From contig JAEWAY010000033.1 of NCBI GenBank assembly GCA_023391415.1, positions 186,001 through 250,000 of the forward strand: 64,000 nucleotides of DNA. The letters are read 5' to 3'. Shown here piece by piece: positions 44,841 through 53,727 of this stretch. Numbering within the stretch: position 1 is the stretch's first letter; the number at the start of each line of letters is the position of its first letter. The notes below the pieces were generated by a model, which was given only the letters and a program-made list of their open reading frames with translations, searched no databases and was not told the DNA's origin. The DNA is from Bacteroidota bacterium (lineage in GTDB: Bacteria; Bacteroidota; Bacteroidia; Cytophagales; Cytophagaceae). The position numbers were made by a program, and so were the translations under genes.

Positions 44841-46052
44841 ATGAAGGAAAAGTTTTCGGCTAAAAAGATTTTTCTTTTCCTGCTTCCTGTGATGTATTTC
44901 ACATATACTTCGGTGGTCGCTCAATCAGGAAGTCAGCTACGCCCCAAGATGTTATTGAGCGACATTGATATTCAGATCGAGTCCAGCGACGCTGTACATC
45001 AAATGTACAACTTTAAATTTGATCAGGCGCGAACCAAGTATCTGGAACTCCGGAATCGGTATCCGGAACATCCACTGCCTTATTTCCTGATGGCCCTGAA
45101 CAACTGGTGGAAAATGCTTCCCAATACGGATATCCATACTTACGACAAAGAGTTTCTGGCTTATATCGATACCACCATCGCGTGGGCGGATCGTCTGTAC
45201 TCCGAAAATAAAACCAATATCGAAGCGGCCTTTTTTCTGGCGGCCGCCAACGGGCTGAAAGGAGAGTTTTACGGAAACGCCAAGAACTACTCCAAATCCG
45301 CGCTCGCCGCGAAAAACGCCATCAACTACGCGAGCGTCACATCCGACAACTCGGACTTAAGTCCAGAATTTCTATACGGCAAAGGGATTTTAAATTATTA
45401 CCGGACCTGGCTTAGGGAAGAGTATCCTTTACTGACACCTTTTCTGGTGTTTTTCCCATCCGGAGACAAGGAGCTTGGCATACAGCAACTGAAAGAAGTC
45501 ACCTATAATTCCTTTTATTCCAGAACTGAGGCGCAATACCAGCTCTTAAGAATCTACGACAACGAGGACCAGTACCACAAAGGCTACCCTATCGCGAAAT
45601 ACCTCGCTACAACTTATCCCGACAACGCGTATTTCCTTCGCCAGTACGCCAAGTTTTCATGGTTTGTCAATAAATATGATGAAGCTAAGAATGCCTGTAA
45701 GAGCATTATCGAAAAGTTTGAAAACGACATGCCGGGTTTCGAAGAAACCAGCGGGCGATACGCGGGCTACATACTGGGCGACATCTATTATAAACGGGAG
45801 AAAAAAATCGATTCCGCGAAATATTACTTTACTAAAGCGATCGAATACTCCGAGCGAGCCGGCTATACCGACCAGGGATATTACCTGTACTCCATCAACA
45901 ACATGGCCAAAATCGCCGAAGATGAAGGCGATTATAAGACGGCTCTCGACTACTACGAACGCCTGAGAAAAAACGGTAAAAAGAAAAAGAAGTCCTACGC
46001 GATCGTCCGAGAGTCTAAAGGTAAAATAAAAGAGGTAAAGGGGAAGCAATAA
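44841..46052 (+). CDS. Exported tetratricopeptide-repeat protein
   Basis: 403 residues. Signal peptide to about residue 27 (SVVAQS). Helical TPR-type repeats throughout, clearest in the last third: YAGYILGDIYYKREKKIDSA and YYLYSINNMAKIAEDEGDYK. Ends in a strongly basic tail (KKKKKSYAIVRESKGKIKEVKGKQ, in part). No partner is evident; it is transcribed alone. TPR proteins of this kind scaffold periplasmic complexes. The precise role is unknown. Confidence 0.82.
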   Translation: MKEKFSAKKIFLFLLPVMYFTYTSVVAQSGSQLRPKMLLSDIDIQIESSDAVHQMYNFKFDQARTKYLELRNRYPEHPLPYFLMALNNWWKMLPNTDIHTYDKEFLAYIDTTIAWADRLYSENKTNIEAAFFLAAANGLKGEFYGNAKNYSKSALAAKNAINYASVTSDNSDLSPEFLYGKGILNYYRTWLREEYPLLTPFLVFFPSGDKELGIQQLKEVTYNSFYSRTEAQYQLLRIYDNEDQYHKGYPIAKYLATTYPDNAYFLRQYAKFSWFVNKYDEAKNACKSIIEKFENDMPGFEETSGRYAGYILGDIYYKREKKIDSAKYYFTKAIEYSERAGYTDQGYYLYSINNMAKIAEDEGDYKTALDYYERLRKNGKKKKKSYAIVRESKGKIKEVKGKQ

Positions 46053-46330
46053 TAGAACCGGGAACGAAAAAACCAAACAGTTCGCGGAGGCCTTTCCGGA
46101 TAAGGAAGCGCGCCGGAGATTCTTATCCTAAAACAAAAACCGGTTTATAAAACCGTCATTATCGATCTAATAAATTTATCATTACACACATATCACACTA
46201 TACAGCAAGCCTCCCGTATCAATAACTTGACCGAGCCGCCTTTATACAAATCCGCGAGGATCGACTATGGAGGAAGAATATCATTAAAGTAGCCTATCCG
46301 CCAGCTTCGCGGATTTCCGCCCGACAATCA

Positions 46331-47461
46331 TCAAAAGATCGTGCTCATCTTGAACATGGGCAGATACATGGCGATCAGAATAACACCTACGATCAACCCC
46401 AGAAAAATCATCATAATGGGTTCGATCACAGTCGCCAGAACCTTGGACTGATGGTCGACTTCCTCGGAATATTGCTGGTTGATCTTCTCAAAGAACTCGT
46501 CTAAGCGGTTGACCTCTTCACCCACCTTGATAAACGAAACCAGCCGCCGGGGATATATCGGAAAACCGGAAAGGGCCTTGTGCAAAGACTCTCCCTTGAG
46601 GATCTGCTTTTCAATGGTCTCGATAGAGCGCTCGATCGGATAATAGCCAATCATGCGCCTGACTAAGCCCAGCGCTCTCAGGAGCGGGATCTTCGAGCTA
46701 ATAAGCAACTGCATGGTATGACAAAAACGAGCCAGATAGATCTTGCGAATCAACTCGCCCAATACCGGAACACGGAGCAGCGATTCGCTGGTAAACTTGC
46801 GGAAACTTTCTTTCCGGCGGATGGAGTACAGCCATAGGCCCAGAATAGCCGCGCCCAGAAATACGGGCCAGAAAAGACGGCCGGCCAGATCAGACGCGTC
46901 GATTACCAGCTCGGTAATGAATGGCAACTGCCCGCCAAAACGCAAAAAGACGTCGCTAAACATGGGAACGATCACATTGAGCATAAAGGCCAGTACGGCG
47001 ATGGAAGTACAAAGCACGATCAACGGATAGGTCAACGCGCTCACAGCCTGTCTTTTTTGCTTTATCTTGTTTTTGAAGAAGGCGGACAGTTCTTCCATGA
47101 TAATAGCCACTCTGCCGGTCTCCTCTCCGATCTGTATACTAAAAACCTCATAATCCGAAAAAAGACCGGTTTTTTTCAAAGTTTCAGACAAGGACATTCC
47201 TCTTACCACCTGCTCCTTGATGGAAGAAACAAGTTCTTTGTCCTTTCGCTTTACCTGATCTTCCGCGATCAGTTCGAGCGCGTTTTTGATATCGACGCCC
47301 GCCGACAACAGGATAGACAGCTCCATATAGAAGGATTCCTTCTTTTTGTCCGGATATGCCGGTCCAAATAACTTGATATCCGTATTCAGAATATCGGACA
47401 ATGATTTGCCGGAAGCCTGCTTTTTTCCGGAAGCCTTATTCGAAATATCGATTCCCGCCAT
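46331..47461 (-). CDS. gspF: Inner-membrane platform protein GspF/PilC family
   Basis: About 376 residues from the ATG at 47461; the longer frame starts with TTG. Two repeated T2SSF domains: FYMELSILLSAGVDIKNALELIAE...GMSLSETLKKTGLFSDYEVFSIQIGEETGR, then LARFCHTMQLLISSKIPLLRALGLV...GESLHKALSGFPIYPRRLVSFIKVGEEVNRLDEFF. Three membrane helices with the C-terminal EPIMMIFLGLIVGVILIAMYLPMFK. It is the platform on which the GspE ATPase works. Last gene of the T2SS-like operon; 5 bases after the preceding stop. Confidence 0.94.
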   Translation of the reverse strand: MAGIDISNKASGKKQASGKSLSDILNTDIKLFGPAYPDKKKESFYMELSILLSAGVDIKNALELIAEDQVKRKDKELVSSIKEQVVRGMSLSETLKKTGLFSDYEVFSIQIGEETGRVAIIMEELSAFFKNKIKQKRQAVSALTYPLIVLCTSIAVLAFMLNVIVPMFSDVFLRFGGQLPFITELVIDASDLAGRLFWPVFLGAAILGLWLYSIRRKESFRKFTSESLLRVPVLGELIRKIYLARFCHTMQLLISSKIPLLRALGLVRRMIGYYPIERSIETIEKQILKGESLHKALSGFPIYPRRLVSFIKVGEEVNRLDEFFEKINQQYSEEVDHQSKVLATVIEPIMMIFLGLIVGVILIAMYLPMFKMSTIF

Positions 47462-47466
47462 CGCGA

Positions 47467-47979
47467 TCAAGGGTCAATGTGTTCTTTATAATTTATGTAG
47501 ATATTGGCGGCGTAGGGCTTGCGGTACACCGCGTCGATTACCTCGTTTTCCTTGTACAGGACAAGTTCGATTCGATCCACAACCGCGTCGGTCAGACCCG
47601 CGCGATCCATCTCCTCAAAACTCAGGGACTGTATCTCGGAACGGATGTGAAATGAATCGGCTTCCGCGCCAGGCCTGAAGCGCAGTACAAGATCTTCCCG
47701 CCATTCATAGCGAATCCGCTTGTCGTCAAATGTCTGAAGGCTAAGGCCTGAAACCGCTGAGAATACCACTTCCGCCCGATCCAGATCACGCTTAAACATC
47801 CGGTCAAAAAGTATGAACTGATAATTGGTTTCATTCGTCCTCAGATATCGATGATACAAACGATTGAAAATATCCATACTATTGTAAGCGATACCGAGCA
47901 CGATCGCGCCGACAAGAAGCGCGATCGTCAATTCCATGACCGTCAAGCCTCTTAATCTGAGTTCGCGCCACCTAGTCAT
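47467..47979 (-). CDS. Minor pseudopilin (GspJ-like)
   Basis: About 170 residues from the ATG at 47979. Prepilin leader with cleavage site LRLRG|LTVMELTIALLVGAIVLG: Gly at -1 and Glu at +5, followed by the hydrophobic helix. The body, with a central FILFDRMFKRDLDRAE, fits the J-type minor pseudopilin (usually about 200 residues). It starts inside the end of the preceding pseudopilin gene (8-base overlap) and precedes gspF. Confidence 0.83.
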   Translation of the reverse strand: MTRWRELRLRGLTVMELTIALLVGAIVLGIAYNSMDIFNRLYHRYLRTNETNYQFILFDRMFKRDLDRAEVVFSAVSGLSLQTFDDKRIRYEWREDLVLRFRPGAEADSFHIRSEIQSLSFEEMDRAGLTDAVVDRIELVLYKENEVIDAVYRKPYAANIYINYKEHIDP

Positions 47980-48325
47980 GCTCCGAAAAAAGGGCTTGGG
48001 TGGTACTGAGGATCCGCTCATCCGGGCCTATGGCTGAAATCTGAACATGCATGATCCGGCTATCGCCGGCATAGGGAGTAACCGAGCGGACCAGTCTTAT
48101 CTGACCGACCTCTTCCTCTCCGCTTGTATACAAGGCCGATTTTCTTGTTTCTTCCATCGCGTTTCTGACCAGAAATCCCGCCCTGATTTTGTCAAATGAC
48201 AGACTGCTCCCCGAAACACGGATAAAAACGACCATGGCCGTACCCATCACCAAACTAAGGATTGTGAGCGCCACCATAGTTTCTACCAATGTGGAAGATT
48301 TCAGATATGATCTTATTCGAGCCAT
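47972..48325 (-). CDS. Minor pseudopilin (GspI-like)
   Basis: 117 residues. Leader MARIRSYLKS then S|TLVETMVALTILSLVMG or KS|STLVE: Glu at +5 if cleavage follows KS, so the -1 residue is Ser instead of Gly. GspI proteins are of this size and carry a similar TLxE-VL pattern. It overlaps the preceding gene by 13 bases and the GspJ-like gene by 8, so all three are translationally coupled. Confidence 0.82.
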   Translation of the reverse strand: MARIRSYLKSSTLVETMVALTILSLVMGTAMVVFIRVSGSSLSFDKIRAGFLVRNAMEETRKSALYTSGEEEVGQIRLVRSVTPYAGDSRIMHVQISAIGPDERILSTTQALFSEHD

Positions 48326-49554
48326 TTTACCATTTTTAGACCTCCACCTGACGAGTCAGCTCCGAAAGCCGAGCCGGAAAAATACGGAGATAAAAGAGAA
48401 TAGTCGATTTTCGCGTCCATAAAATGATTGACATAAGTACTATTGGAGTTCTTAAAAATTATTTTCAGCGCCGTGAGATTACCAGCTACCGTCCCTTCAA
48501 TATCCGCGAAGCCTTCGACGTATACCTGCCCATGAACCCGGGAGCCCGGTTTTAGCTTGACAGTGCAGTCGTACCTTGACTCTTTGACGCGTACCGCCAT
48601 TACGACGCCCGCGCACTCCGCGTCCTGCTCCAGCAGCAGAGTCGACTGGGCAACCGGATCTTCCCGCTGCTTCAACACAACGGTAGAGGGATAGCGCAGA
48701 CGCGCGCCCTTGCCTATACGTATGGAATCTGTGGCGAATATCTGCAAGCTTCCCTCAAACTGATCCGCGACCGCCACATAAGGCGCGACAATAATAATAT
48801 CGCGCACGCGAGCCGACGACGCGACGTGTACTTCCGCTTCCGAATAGACAACAATATTTCCACCCAGCTCGGAGGAAAGACGAATCGGGAAAGCGGATCG
48901 GATACACATCGTAGAGTCGGTAAAGGGAATGACCAATGGCTGCTCCAAATCCACGTCAAAGATATCCGTCACCTTATAGTCGGCCCGGATCGAGAATAAT
49001 CCGGCTATGTTCTCTTTCCCTTTAAGATCGGGCAAATGGACGGTGCTTTGCAAAATCTTGCCCTCAACCAGCTTATCGCCCAAGAACGATTTTCCGGCGA
49101 TGTACGCGCGCTGCACACCCGCTTTGGGCAAATAGCAGTCGCCTTTCAAAAGCGTACTTCCACAAACGGATATGGGGCGGTTGAGATCGGCGATATACAA
49201 CGCGGAAGCGAAATGACCATTCAGAGGATAGCCGGCCATGAAGGCCTTGCGCAACGCGCGACGGCCGGAAAACGACTGTATGGTAAATAGCTTGTACAAG
49301 CCCCAATAAGAGGAAGAACAGGTCACTGAATCAAGTCCCTGCCCGTACAAGTCGATCAATTCTTTTTCTCCACCAGGATTCGTAGCCAGTACCAGACTAA
49401 CGGCGGAATACAGGTTGGCGCTGAGTCGTTCGTCAAGGTTCCTGTCGACCAACGCCAGCCGGAAGTAGTAGGCGGAAGCGATCAGAGCGCTACAAAACAC
49501 GGACAGTATCAGCGATATGACAATAACGATATATAATGTAGAGGCTCGAACCAT
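48313..49554 (-). CDS. GspK/PilX-like protein with beta-solenoid-like region
   Basis: About 413 residues from the ATG at 49554. The longer frame to 49710 is a basic stretch antisense in composition to the MORN gene tail and overlaps it, so it is rejected. One N-terminal helix (STLYIVIVISLILSVFCSALI) without a +5 Glu, as in PilX/GspK-type proteins, then an extracytoplasmic region. Residues about 280-400 have repeated short beta segments (IVVYSEAEVHVASSARV, IFATDSIRIGKGARL, VHGQVYVEGFADIEGTVAG) like bactofilin or solenoid repeats. No standard T2SS subunit looks like this; K/X is assigned by position. Confidence 0.7.
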   Translation of the reverse strand: MVRASTLYIVIVISLILSVFCSALIASAYYFRLALVDRNLDERLSANLYSAVSLVLATNPGGEKELIDLYGQGLDSVTCSSSYWGLYKLFTIQSFSGRRALRKAFMAGYPLNGHFASALYIADLNRPISVCGSTLLKGDCYLPKAGVQRAYIAGKSFLGDKLVEGKILQSTVHLPDLKGKENIAGLFSIRADYKVTDIFDVDLEQPLVIPFTDSTMCIRSAFPIRLSSELGGNIVVYSEAEVHVASSARVRDIIIVAPYVAVADQFEGSLQIFATDSIRIGKGARLRYPSTVVLKQREDPVAQSTLLLEQDAECAGVVMAVRVKESRYDCTVKLKPGSRVHGQVYVEGFADIEGTVAGNLTALKIIFKNSNSTYVNHFMDAKIDYSLLSPYFSGSAFGADSSGGGLKMVKWLE

Positions 49555-49600
49555 AGTTCCATTGACAGTCTCCTTCGTTTGTCGTCCCCCCGGACAAAAC

Positions 49601-50491
49601 CTAATTGCCAGGATCGCTCCCGGGCGCTTTTTGTTCCGCTTCCGACGCCGCGGGAGTTTTTTCCTTTTTGTTTTTTTGTTTTCGCTCCGCCGGTTCTTTT
49701 TCAGGCTCATTGGCGTTCGTACGGGTATCCGCGGACTTTTCCTTCGCTATTTTTTCCTTCTTCCCTATATCCTCGACGCCTTGTTTCTTCTTCACATTCT
49801 CACTCACCTCATTCCCCGCCTTTTGCTCCAATACTTCATTTCCATTCCGGTTATCTTTTCTCCGAGCAAGTTTTCCTTTTTTACCGGACTTTGTTCCCGC
49901 TTGGGCGCTATCACTCACCTTAATACCGATAGCGTCCTTTCTCTTTTTTCCTCCGGGCTCCTTTTTGACACCTTTGACATAGACCTCCCGCTCTTTTTCC
50001 CCACCGGCCAGAAACGTGTCTATCCGGCCATGCACATGATCATTCCTATGACTTCCTTGTTTGACCAGTCGTCCCTCTTCGTCATAATACCTGAAATCAC
50101 CGTGCATCTTTCCCTTTTTCCAGCGTACAACCGTTTCTATCTCGCCCGAATGGTACCAGGTTTTCCAGATTCCTTTTTTCAATCCATACCGAAACTGTCC
50201 TTTTCTTTTCAGATTTTTGTCGGGATAAAACTCGGTATATTCCCCATGAAGCAATTTGCCATCGTAGCCTCCCCTGGTCCGCTTGATGTCGTTGGCGTTA
50301 TACCAAAAGTAATACCGCCTGGCCTTAGGCTTAAACTTTCGCTCCGAGGCGAGGATATCAGCGTATACCACATACTCATGGAAGTTCAACACGACCCGAT
50401 GATTGACCGGGATTTCAATCTCCTTCTGAGCGAAACCGCCAACCGACAGCAATACGCCACAAAATATTATGACCGCTCTATAAATTACCAT
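49601..50491 (-). CDS. MORN-repeat protein with long charged tail
   Basis: 296 residues. Signal peptide ending GGFAQ (about residue 22). MORN/YwqK-type repeats (about 75-165): LLHGEYTEFYPDKNLKRKGQF, KKGIWKTWYHSGEIETVVRW, MHGDFRYYDEEGRLVKQGS. The last 120 residues are almost wholly K, E, G, N, A and D, disordered. It lies between the GspC-like and GspK-like genes. MORN proteins are not standard T2SS parts. The strong frames on the opposite strand are artefacts of the lysine/glutamate codons. Confidence 0.8.
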   Translation of the reverse strand: MVIYRAVIIFCGVLLSVGGFAQKEIEIPVNHRVVLNFHEYVVYADILASERKFKPKARRYYFWYNANDIKRTRGGYDGKLLHGEYTEFYPDKNLKRKGQFRYGLKKGIWKTWYHSGEIETVVRWKKGKMHGDFRYYDEEGRLVKQGSHRNDHVHGRIDTFLAGGEKEREVYVKGVKKEPGGKKRKDAIGIKVSDSAQAGTKSGKKGKLARRKDNRNGNEVLEQKAGNEVSENVKKKQGVEDIGKKEKIAKEKSADTRTNANEPEKEPAERKQKNKKEKTPAASEAEQKAPGSDPGN

Positions 50492-50495
50492 GCTA

Positions 50496-51011
50496 TTATC
50501 TTTTTATAAAAAATTGTTCTTCCTTATATCGGATCTCCACAGAATCCACCATATTCCTCAACAGAGTAACTTCTTTCTCTATCTGCCCCTCAGTCATAAA
50601 ATAATCTCTGCCGTGAATCGACAAGAGGGATACTTCCTTTCCGGTTTTTTGGTTTTTGATAAGCCCGATATACGAAACAAAGCTTATGTCTACCTTTAAA
50701 ACAGGCCCTCGCTCGGGTTCGGGCTTTTTTTCCGGCTCCGATTTTCTTGCCTGACTCCGCCTGAGAGGAGCTCCTTCCGGAATGGAAGACGCCAGAGTCA
50801 TATGGGACCTTCCCAGAAAGGGATCCCGATAGTTCAACATTAAACTAAAGCTATCGCTCTCCCAGACTACTTCCTGCATATTGACAGAGGCCGCCTTCTT
50901 AAAGACTGGTTCATTTCCTCCCATAAACCCGGATATGATCTGGTAAAGAGCGAACCCCCACACCAAGCCTACCGCCGCGAGAAGTATTATGGTTGAGCGC
51001 TTATCCTTCAT
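50496..51011 (-). CDS. GspC/PilP-like periplasmic link protein
   Basis: 171 residues. One N-terminal helix (STIILLAAVGLVWGFALYQII), then YRDPFLGR, a proline/charge-rich linker (about 85-105) and a C-terminal small beta domain FVSYIGLIKN...SLLSIHGRDYFMTEGQ. The pattern 'DPF ... Y-x-G ... SLLxIxGxxYxxxxGQ' resembles the homology region of PilP/GspC that joins the inner-membrane complex to the secretin. It is 4 bases before the MORN gene start and 1 base after the preceding lipoprotein stop. Confidence 0.75.
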   Translation of the reverse strand: MKDKRSTIILLAAVGLVWGFALYQIISGFMGGNEPVFKKAASVNMQEVVWESDSFSLMLNYRDPFLGRSHMTLASSIPEGAPLRRSQARKSEPEKKPEPERGPVLKVDISFVSYIGLIKNQKTGKEVSLLSIHGRDYFMTEGQIEKEVTLLRNMVDSVEIRYKEEQFFIKR

Positions 51012-51012
51012 T

Positions 51013-51954
51013 TTATCGTATTTCGAAATTCTGAAAATCAGCCATTTCAGACCATACTCCCGCCTTATCCTTCCCCCGGGCGACCCAGGAAAATTTTTTC
51101 ATACCGGAAGGCGCTGTAAAAGAATACCGCGCCACCCCGTTAACCACCTCTTCGAGAATCACTTTCTGACTACTATCCCTTACAGTAACCACGTATTCCT
51201 CAATACCCCGCAGTTCTCTCCAGGCCAGATCGACAGGAGAGGCGGTACCCGTAGGAGCGATGAGAACAGGAGGAATGGGACTAATTACCAATCTACCTAT
51301 GGAAGAATATTTGGATATTCGCGAATCAGCGCCTAAACCGGCTATTCTCCATTGAAAGCTACCGGACGTGAATGGCAGGTTTCGGAGTATTCTCTGGTCG
51401 CTGCCGGACGAGGCCTCGATCGTATCCCGATAGCGGCCTCCGGAAAAATTGCCCGTGATGGTATCCGCTTCCAATATATACCGCTCCGCTCCAAACAAAT
51501 GATCCCAATCGAAGGAGACCGTCGGGCTGAAAAAGACCTCTCCGTCCAGCGGAGACTTGATATTGACAACCTGATCGTCTATCGGAGCGTCGTTGATCGT
51601 AAGGGAACGTGTCGTATAATTGGTTTCATAACCATTGTTAAACGCTTTTACTCGCCATTGAAACGCTCCTGGAGAAAGGGAAAACTGAAATTTTTCAGAA
51701 TGGACATTGGAATCGGCGAGTACACGCAGGGGCTGATCGAATGTCCCCTCCACCAGTTGAAAACTGTATGAAGTAGCCCCTTCCACCTTTTTCCACCAAA
51801 AGGTTTGAAGATAATCTTCATACGATACCTGGTCGGAAGGCGCGATCAACTGCACCAGGTCCTTCTCGATATCTTCTTCAAACAGATCGTTGCAAGATAC
51901 CAAAAACACCATGACGCTCAGGGCGACAAATAAAAAACTATAATTAACTTTCAT
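51013..51954 (-). CDS. Lipoprotein with fibronectin-III-like repeats
   Basis: 313 residues. Lipobox VFLVSC (about residue 21). Three FN3/Ig-like repeats with the pattern W..V.GA..Y.xQ/LE.: FWWKKVEGATSYSFQLVEG, FDWDHLFGAERYILEADT, LAWRELRGIEEYVVTVRD, each followed by FQWRVKAF-like strands. No pilotin motif, but as a lipoprotein encoded in the operon next to the secretin assembly genes it might act as an accessory of the outer-membrane channel; this is inference. It overlaps the preceding gene by 11 bases. Confidence 0.78.
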   Translation of the reverse strand: MKVNYSFLFVALSVMVFLVSCNDLFEEDIEKDLVQLIAPSDQVSYEDYLQTFWWKKVEGATSYSFQLVEGTFDQPLRVLADSNVHSEKFQFSLSPGAFQWRVKAFNNGYETNYTTRSLTINDAPIDDQVVNIKSPLDGEVFFSPTVSFDWDHLFGAERYILEADTITGNFSGGRYRDTIEASSGSDQRILRNLPFTSGSFQWRIAGLGADSRISKYSSIGRLVISPIPPVLIAPTGTASPVDLAWRELRGIEEYVVTVRDSSQKVILEEVVNGVARYSFTAPSGMKKFSWVARGKDKAGVWSEMADFQNFEIR

Positions 51955-52483
51955 TTTTTAAGGAAATAGTTTGAAGATAAATGGTCATTTGAAGCACATC
52001 CTTCTTCCGTTTGAAATCATAATTTTTTTCGAAATACACGGAAGAAGGCCTGCCTACTCCCACTTTCTGTTCAAGTTCATATAAAAGCTTCAGCAGGTTT
52101 TTGAAATCTCCTTCCGCCACAATAGTATTGGTCATCAATCCGATACCACCGTGCTCCTCCACCGAGATCACCGGGAACTCTTTCAGAATCAAATGATTTT
52201 TTTTGCAAAAACCGGAAACAACAAGTAAAAGATACTCCCGGTTTTTTAGCGAATCGAGAGAATAGGCGTTAAAGCGCGTCTTGATATAGCCGAGGCGCTT
52301 GTTTAAGGCGCTTATCTGCTCAGGCGCTCCTTCACCCCGCTCAATCTTGGTTTTAATGATACGGTTTTCCTCGTACAATTCCCACGTCCCGGAAAATACG
52401 CCTACAACCAGAATGATAAGGAGCAAAGGACTCCCCAACATGAGCCACTGATTCCATTTTTTATATTTTACAACGTCATTCAT
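51944..52483 (-). CDS. PilO/GspM-like inner-membrane protein
   Basis: 179 residues. N-terminal helix at about 13-33, a coiled coil (about 33-70), then a periplasmic alpha/beta domain with LLLVVSGFCKKNHLILKEFP and VAEGDFKNLLKLLYELEQKV. The latter fits the ferredoxin-like domain of PilO/GspM (VxGxFxxLLxFLxxLE). It probably forms a heterodimer with the GspL-like protein encoded just before it (23 bases). Confidence 0.8.
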   Translation of the reverse strand: MNDVVKYKKWNQWLMLGSPLLLIILVVGVFSGTWELYEENRIIKTKIERGEGAPEQISALNKRLGYIKTRFNAYSLDSLKNREYLLLVVSGFCKKNHLILKEFPVISVEEHGGIGLMTNTIVAEGDFKNLLKLLYELEQKVGVGRPSSVYFEKNYDFKRKKDVLQMTIYLQTISLKNES

Positions 52484-52506
52484 TTAATCCTATCGTCAAT
52501 TCCACA

Positions 52507-53718
52507 TCAGGGCGAAAACCGGATTTCCAGTTCAAAAACTCCCGCCTTGTTTTTATGATCGTACTGATATTTTTTGCTAACGATCCCAGTCACCCAGGAC
52601 ATACCCTTCAACTCGCCAAGCCAGGGATTCAGCACAACCGGGTCCTTACAGGTTCCTTCGACAAGGATGCTTCCCGACTCGAAGATCATCCGCTTTTCCT
52701 TGCGGCTCTCTGATATGTTTTCCGGATTCACCACCAATCGCCTGAGCAAGATGGTAGGAGGTACGGAAGCCGCTATCTGGTCGGCGTAGTAGCTGGTCTT
52801 GGAGGCGTTGACCCAGCCGGCTTCTTTCAGAAACCCTTCTTTCCACCGGAACTCCGTTTCCAGGCGCTCCATCTTTTTGATACCTTCCAGTACACTGCTG
52901 TTTCTCGCGCCCAATTCGGCGTTTTCTCCGGACAGATAAAAAAAGGCGGTCAGATTCAAAAACAACGTCGAGGCGAAAAAAACAAGCGCGCCCAGGCCCA
53001 GACGCTGAAATACCAGCTTCTCCCTCCACAGGAGGCATTTGTTCCGGACACTCTCCTCCTCCGGTAAAGAATGATAGGCGAGCCATTCAAAAGCTCCGCC
53101 AAACGCGGGAATCAAACGCGATTCCACTTCTTCCCCACCTACGCGACAAAGGCTTCCCGGCGAAGAGTCGCCTGAAGCGAACTGAACGGAAGCGACACGT
53201 CCGGCGCTTATAGCGAACCGATACCCGCCAGCCTGGAACTCCCTGGCGTCCGACTCGACAAAAGGAATCACCGAAGACAGGCCGGCGATACCCATCAATA
53301 GACTAACCACCGGCACACCTTCTTTTTCCAGCGCGCTTATCCAGGAATCAATCCGGTCCTTACGCGCCAGAAACACAAAGTTCACCTGCCCTCGTAGCGT
53401 TGAGATATAAAAATCATCGGGACGGGCGTTGGGTAAAATCAGGGCCAGGAGAGCGTCTTTTTCCGTATCCGCGGGAGCCTGCTTAAATAGAACTCCTCTG
53501 CCGGTAACGGAAAGGACTACCGGCACCTGCCTGGGTATCCACTCTTTCAGCCGCGCCACGTCGGTCATACCGGTTTTTGTCAACTGAACAGATATGACGG
53601 ACTTCTTCCGCGCGAGCAATACAAGATGATATATCACCTGGCCATCATCGCCAAGGACCATCTCCACACCAGCCGCCTTTCCCGAACGGGATACGATATC
53701 TTTCAGCTTTTCCAGCAT
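52507..53718 (-). CDS. GspL-like protein (PilM-like plus PilN-like fusion)
   Basis: 403 residues. A cytoplasmic domain (about 1-225), probably a diverged actin-like PilM/GspL fold lacking clear ATP motifs, then one membrane helix (about 240-262, GALVFFASTLFLNLTAFFYL), a coiled coil, and a C-terminal periplasmic domain (about 320-403) with VEGTCKDPVVLNPWLGELKG and VFELEIRFSP, as in PilN/GspL. It links the GspE ATPase to the periplasmic GspM/GspC-like proteins. It starts 9 bases after the secretin stop. Confidence 0.8.
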   Translation of the reverse strand: MLEKLKDIVSRSGKAAGVEMVLGDDGQVIYHLVLLARKKSVISVQLTKTGMTDVARLKEWIPRQVPVVLSVTGRGVLFKQAPADTEKDALLALILPNARPDDFYISTLRGQVNFVFLARKDRIDSWISALEKEGVPVVSLLMGIAGLSSVIPFVESDAREFQAGGYRFAISAGRVASVQFASGDSSPGSLCRVGGEEVESRLIPAFGGAFEWLAYHSLPEEESVRNKCLLWREKLVFQRLGLGALVFFASTLFLNLTAFFYLSGENAELGARNSSVLEGIKKMERLETEFRWKEGFLKEAGWVNASKTSYYADQIAASVPPTILLRRLVVNPENISESRKEKRMIFESGSILVEGTCKDPVVLNPWLGELKGMSWVTGIVSKKYQYDHKNKAGVFELEIRFSP

Positions 53719-53727
53719 ATCGACGCG

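Noticed and set aside
46098..46316. Possible small regulatory RNA between the TPR gene and gspF
   Set aside because: There are two inverted repeats (46098-46104 with 46122-46128; 46248-46257 with 46307-46316), but no U-tract or promoter match, so only weak structure is seen.
49555..49710. N-terminal extension of the GspK-like frame
   Set aside because: Very basic, overlaps the MORN gene and precedes the membrane helix; ATG at 49554 leaves a normal spacer.
49517..50509. 330-codon plus-strand frame opposite the MORN gene
   Set aside because: It mirrors the K/E-rich codons of the MORN gene tail, is phenylalanine/leucine/serine low complexity and has no motif; the minus-strand gene has signal peptide and MORN repeats.
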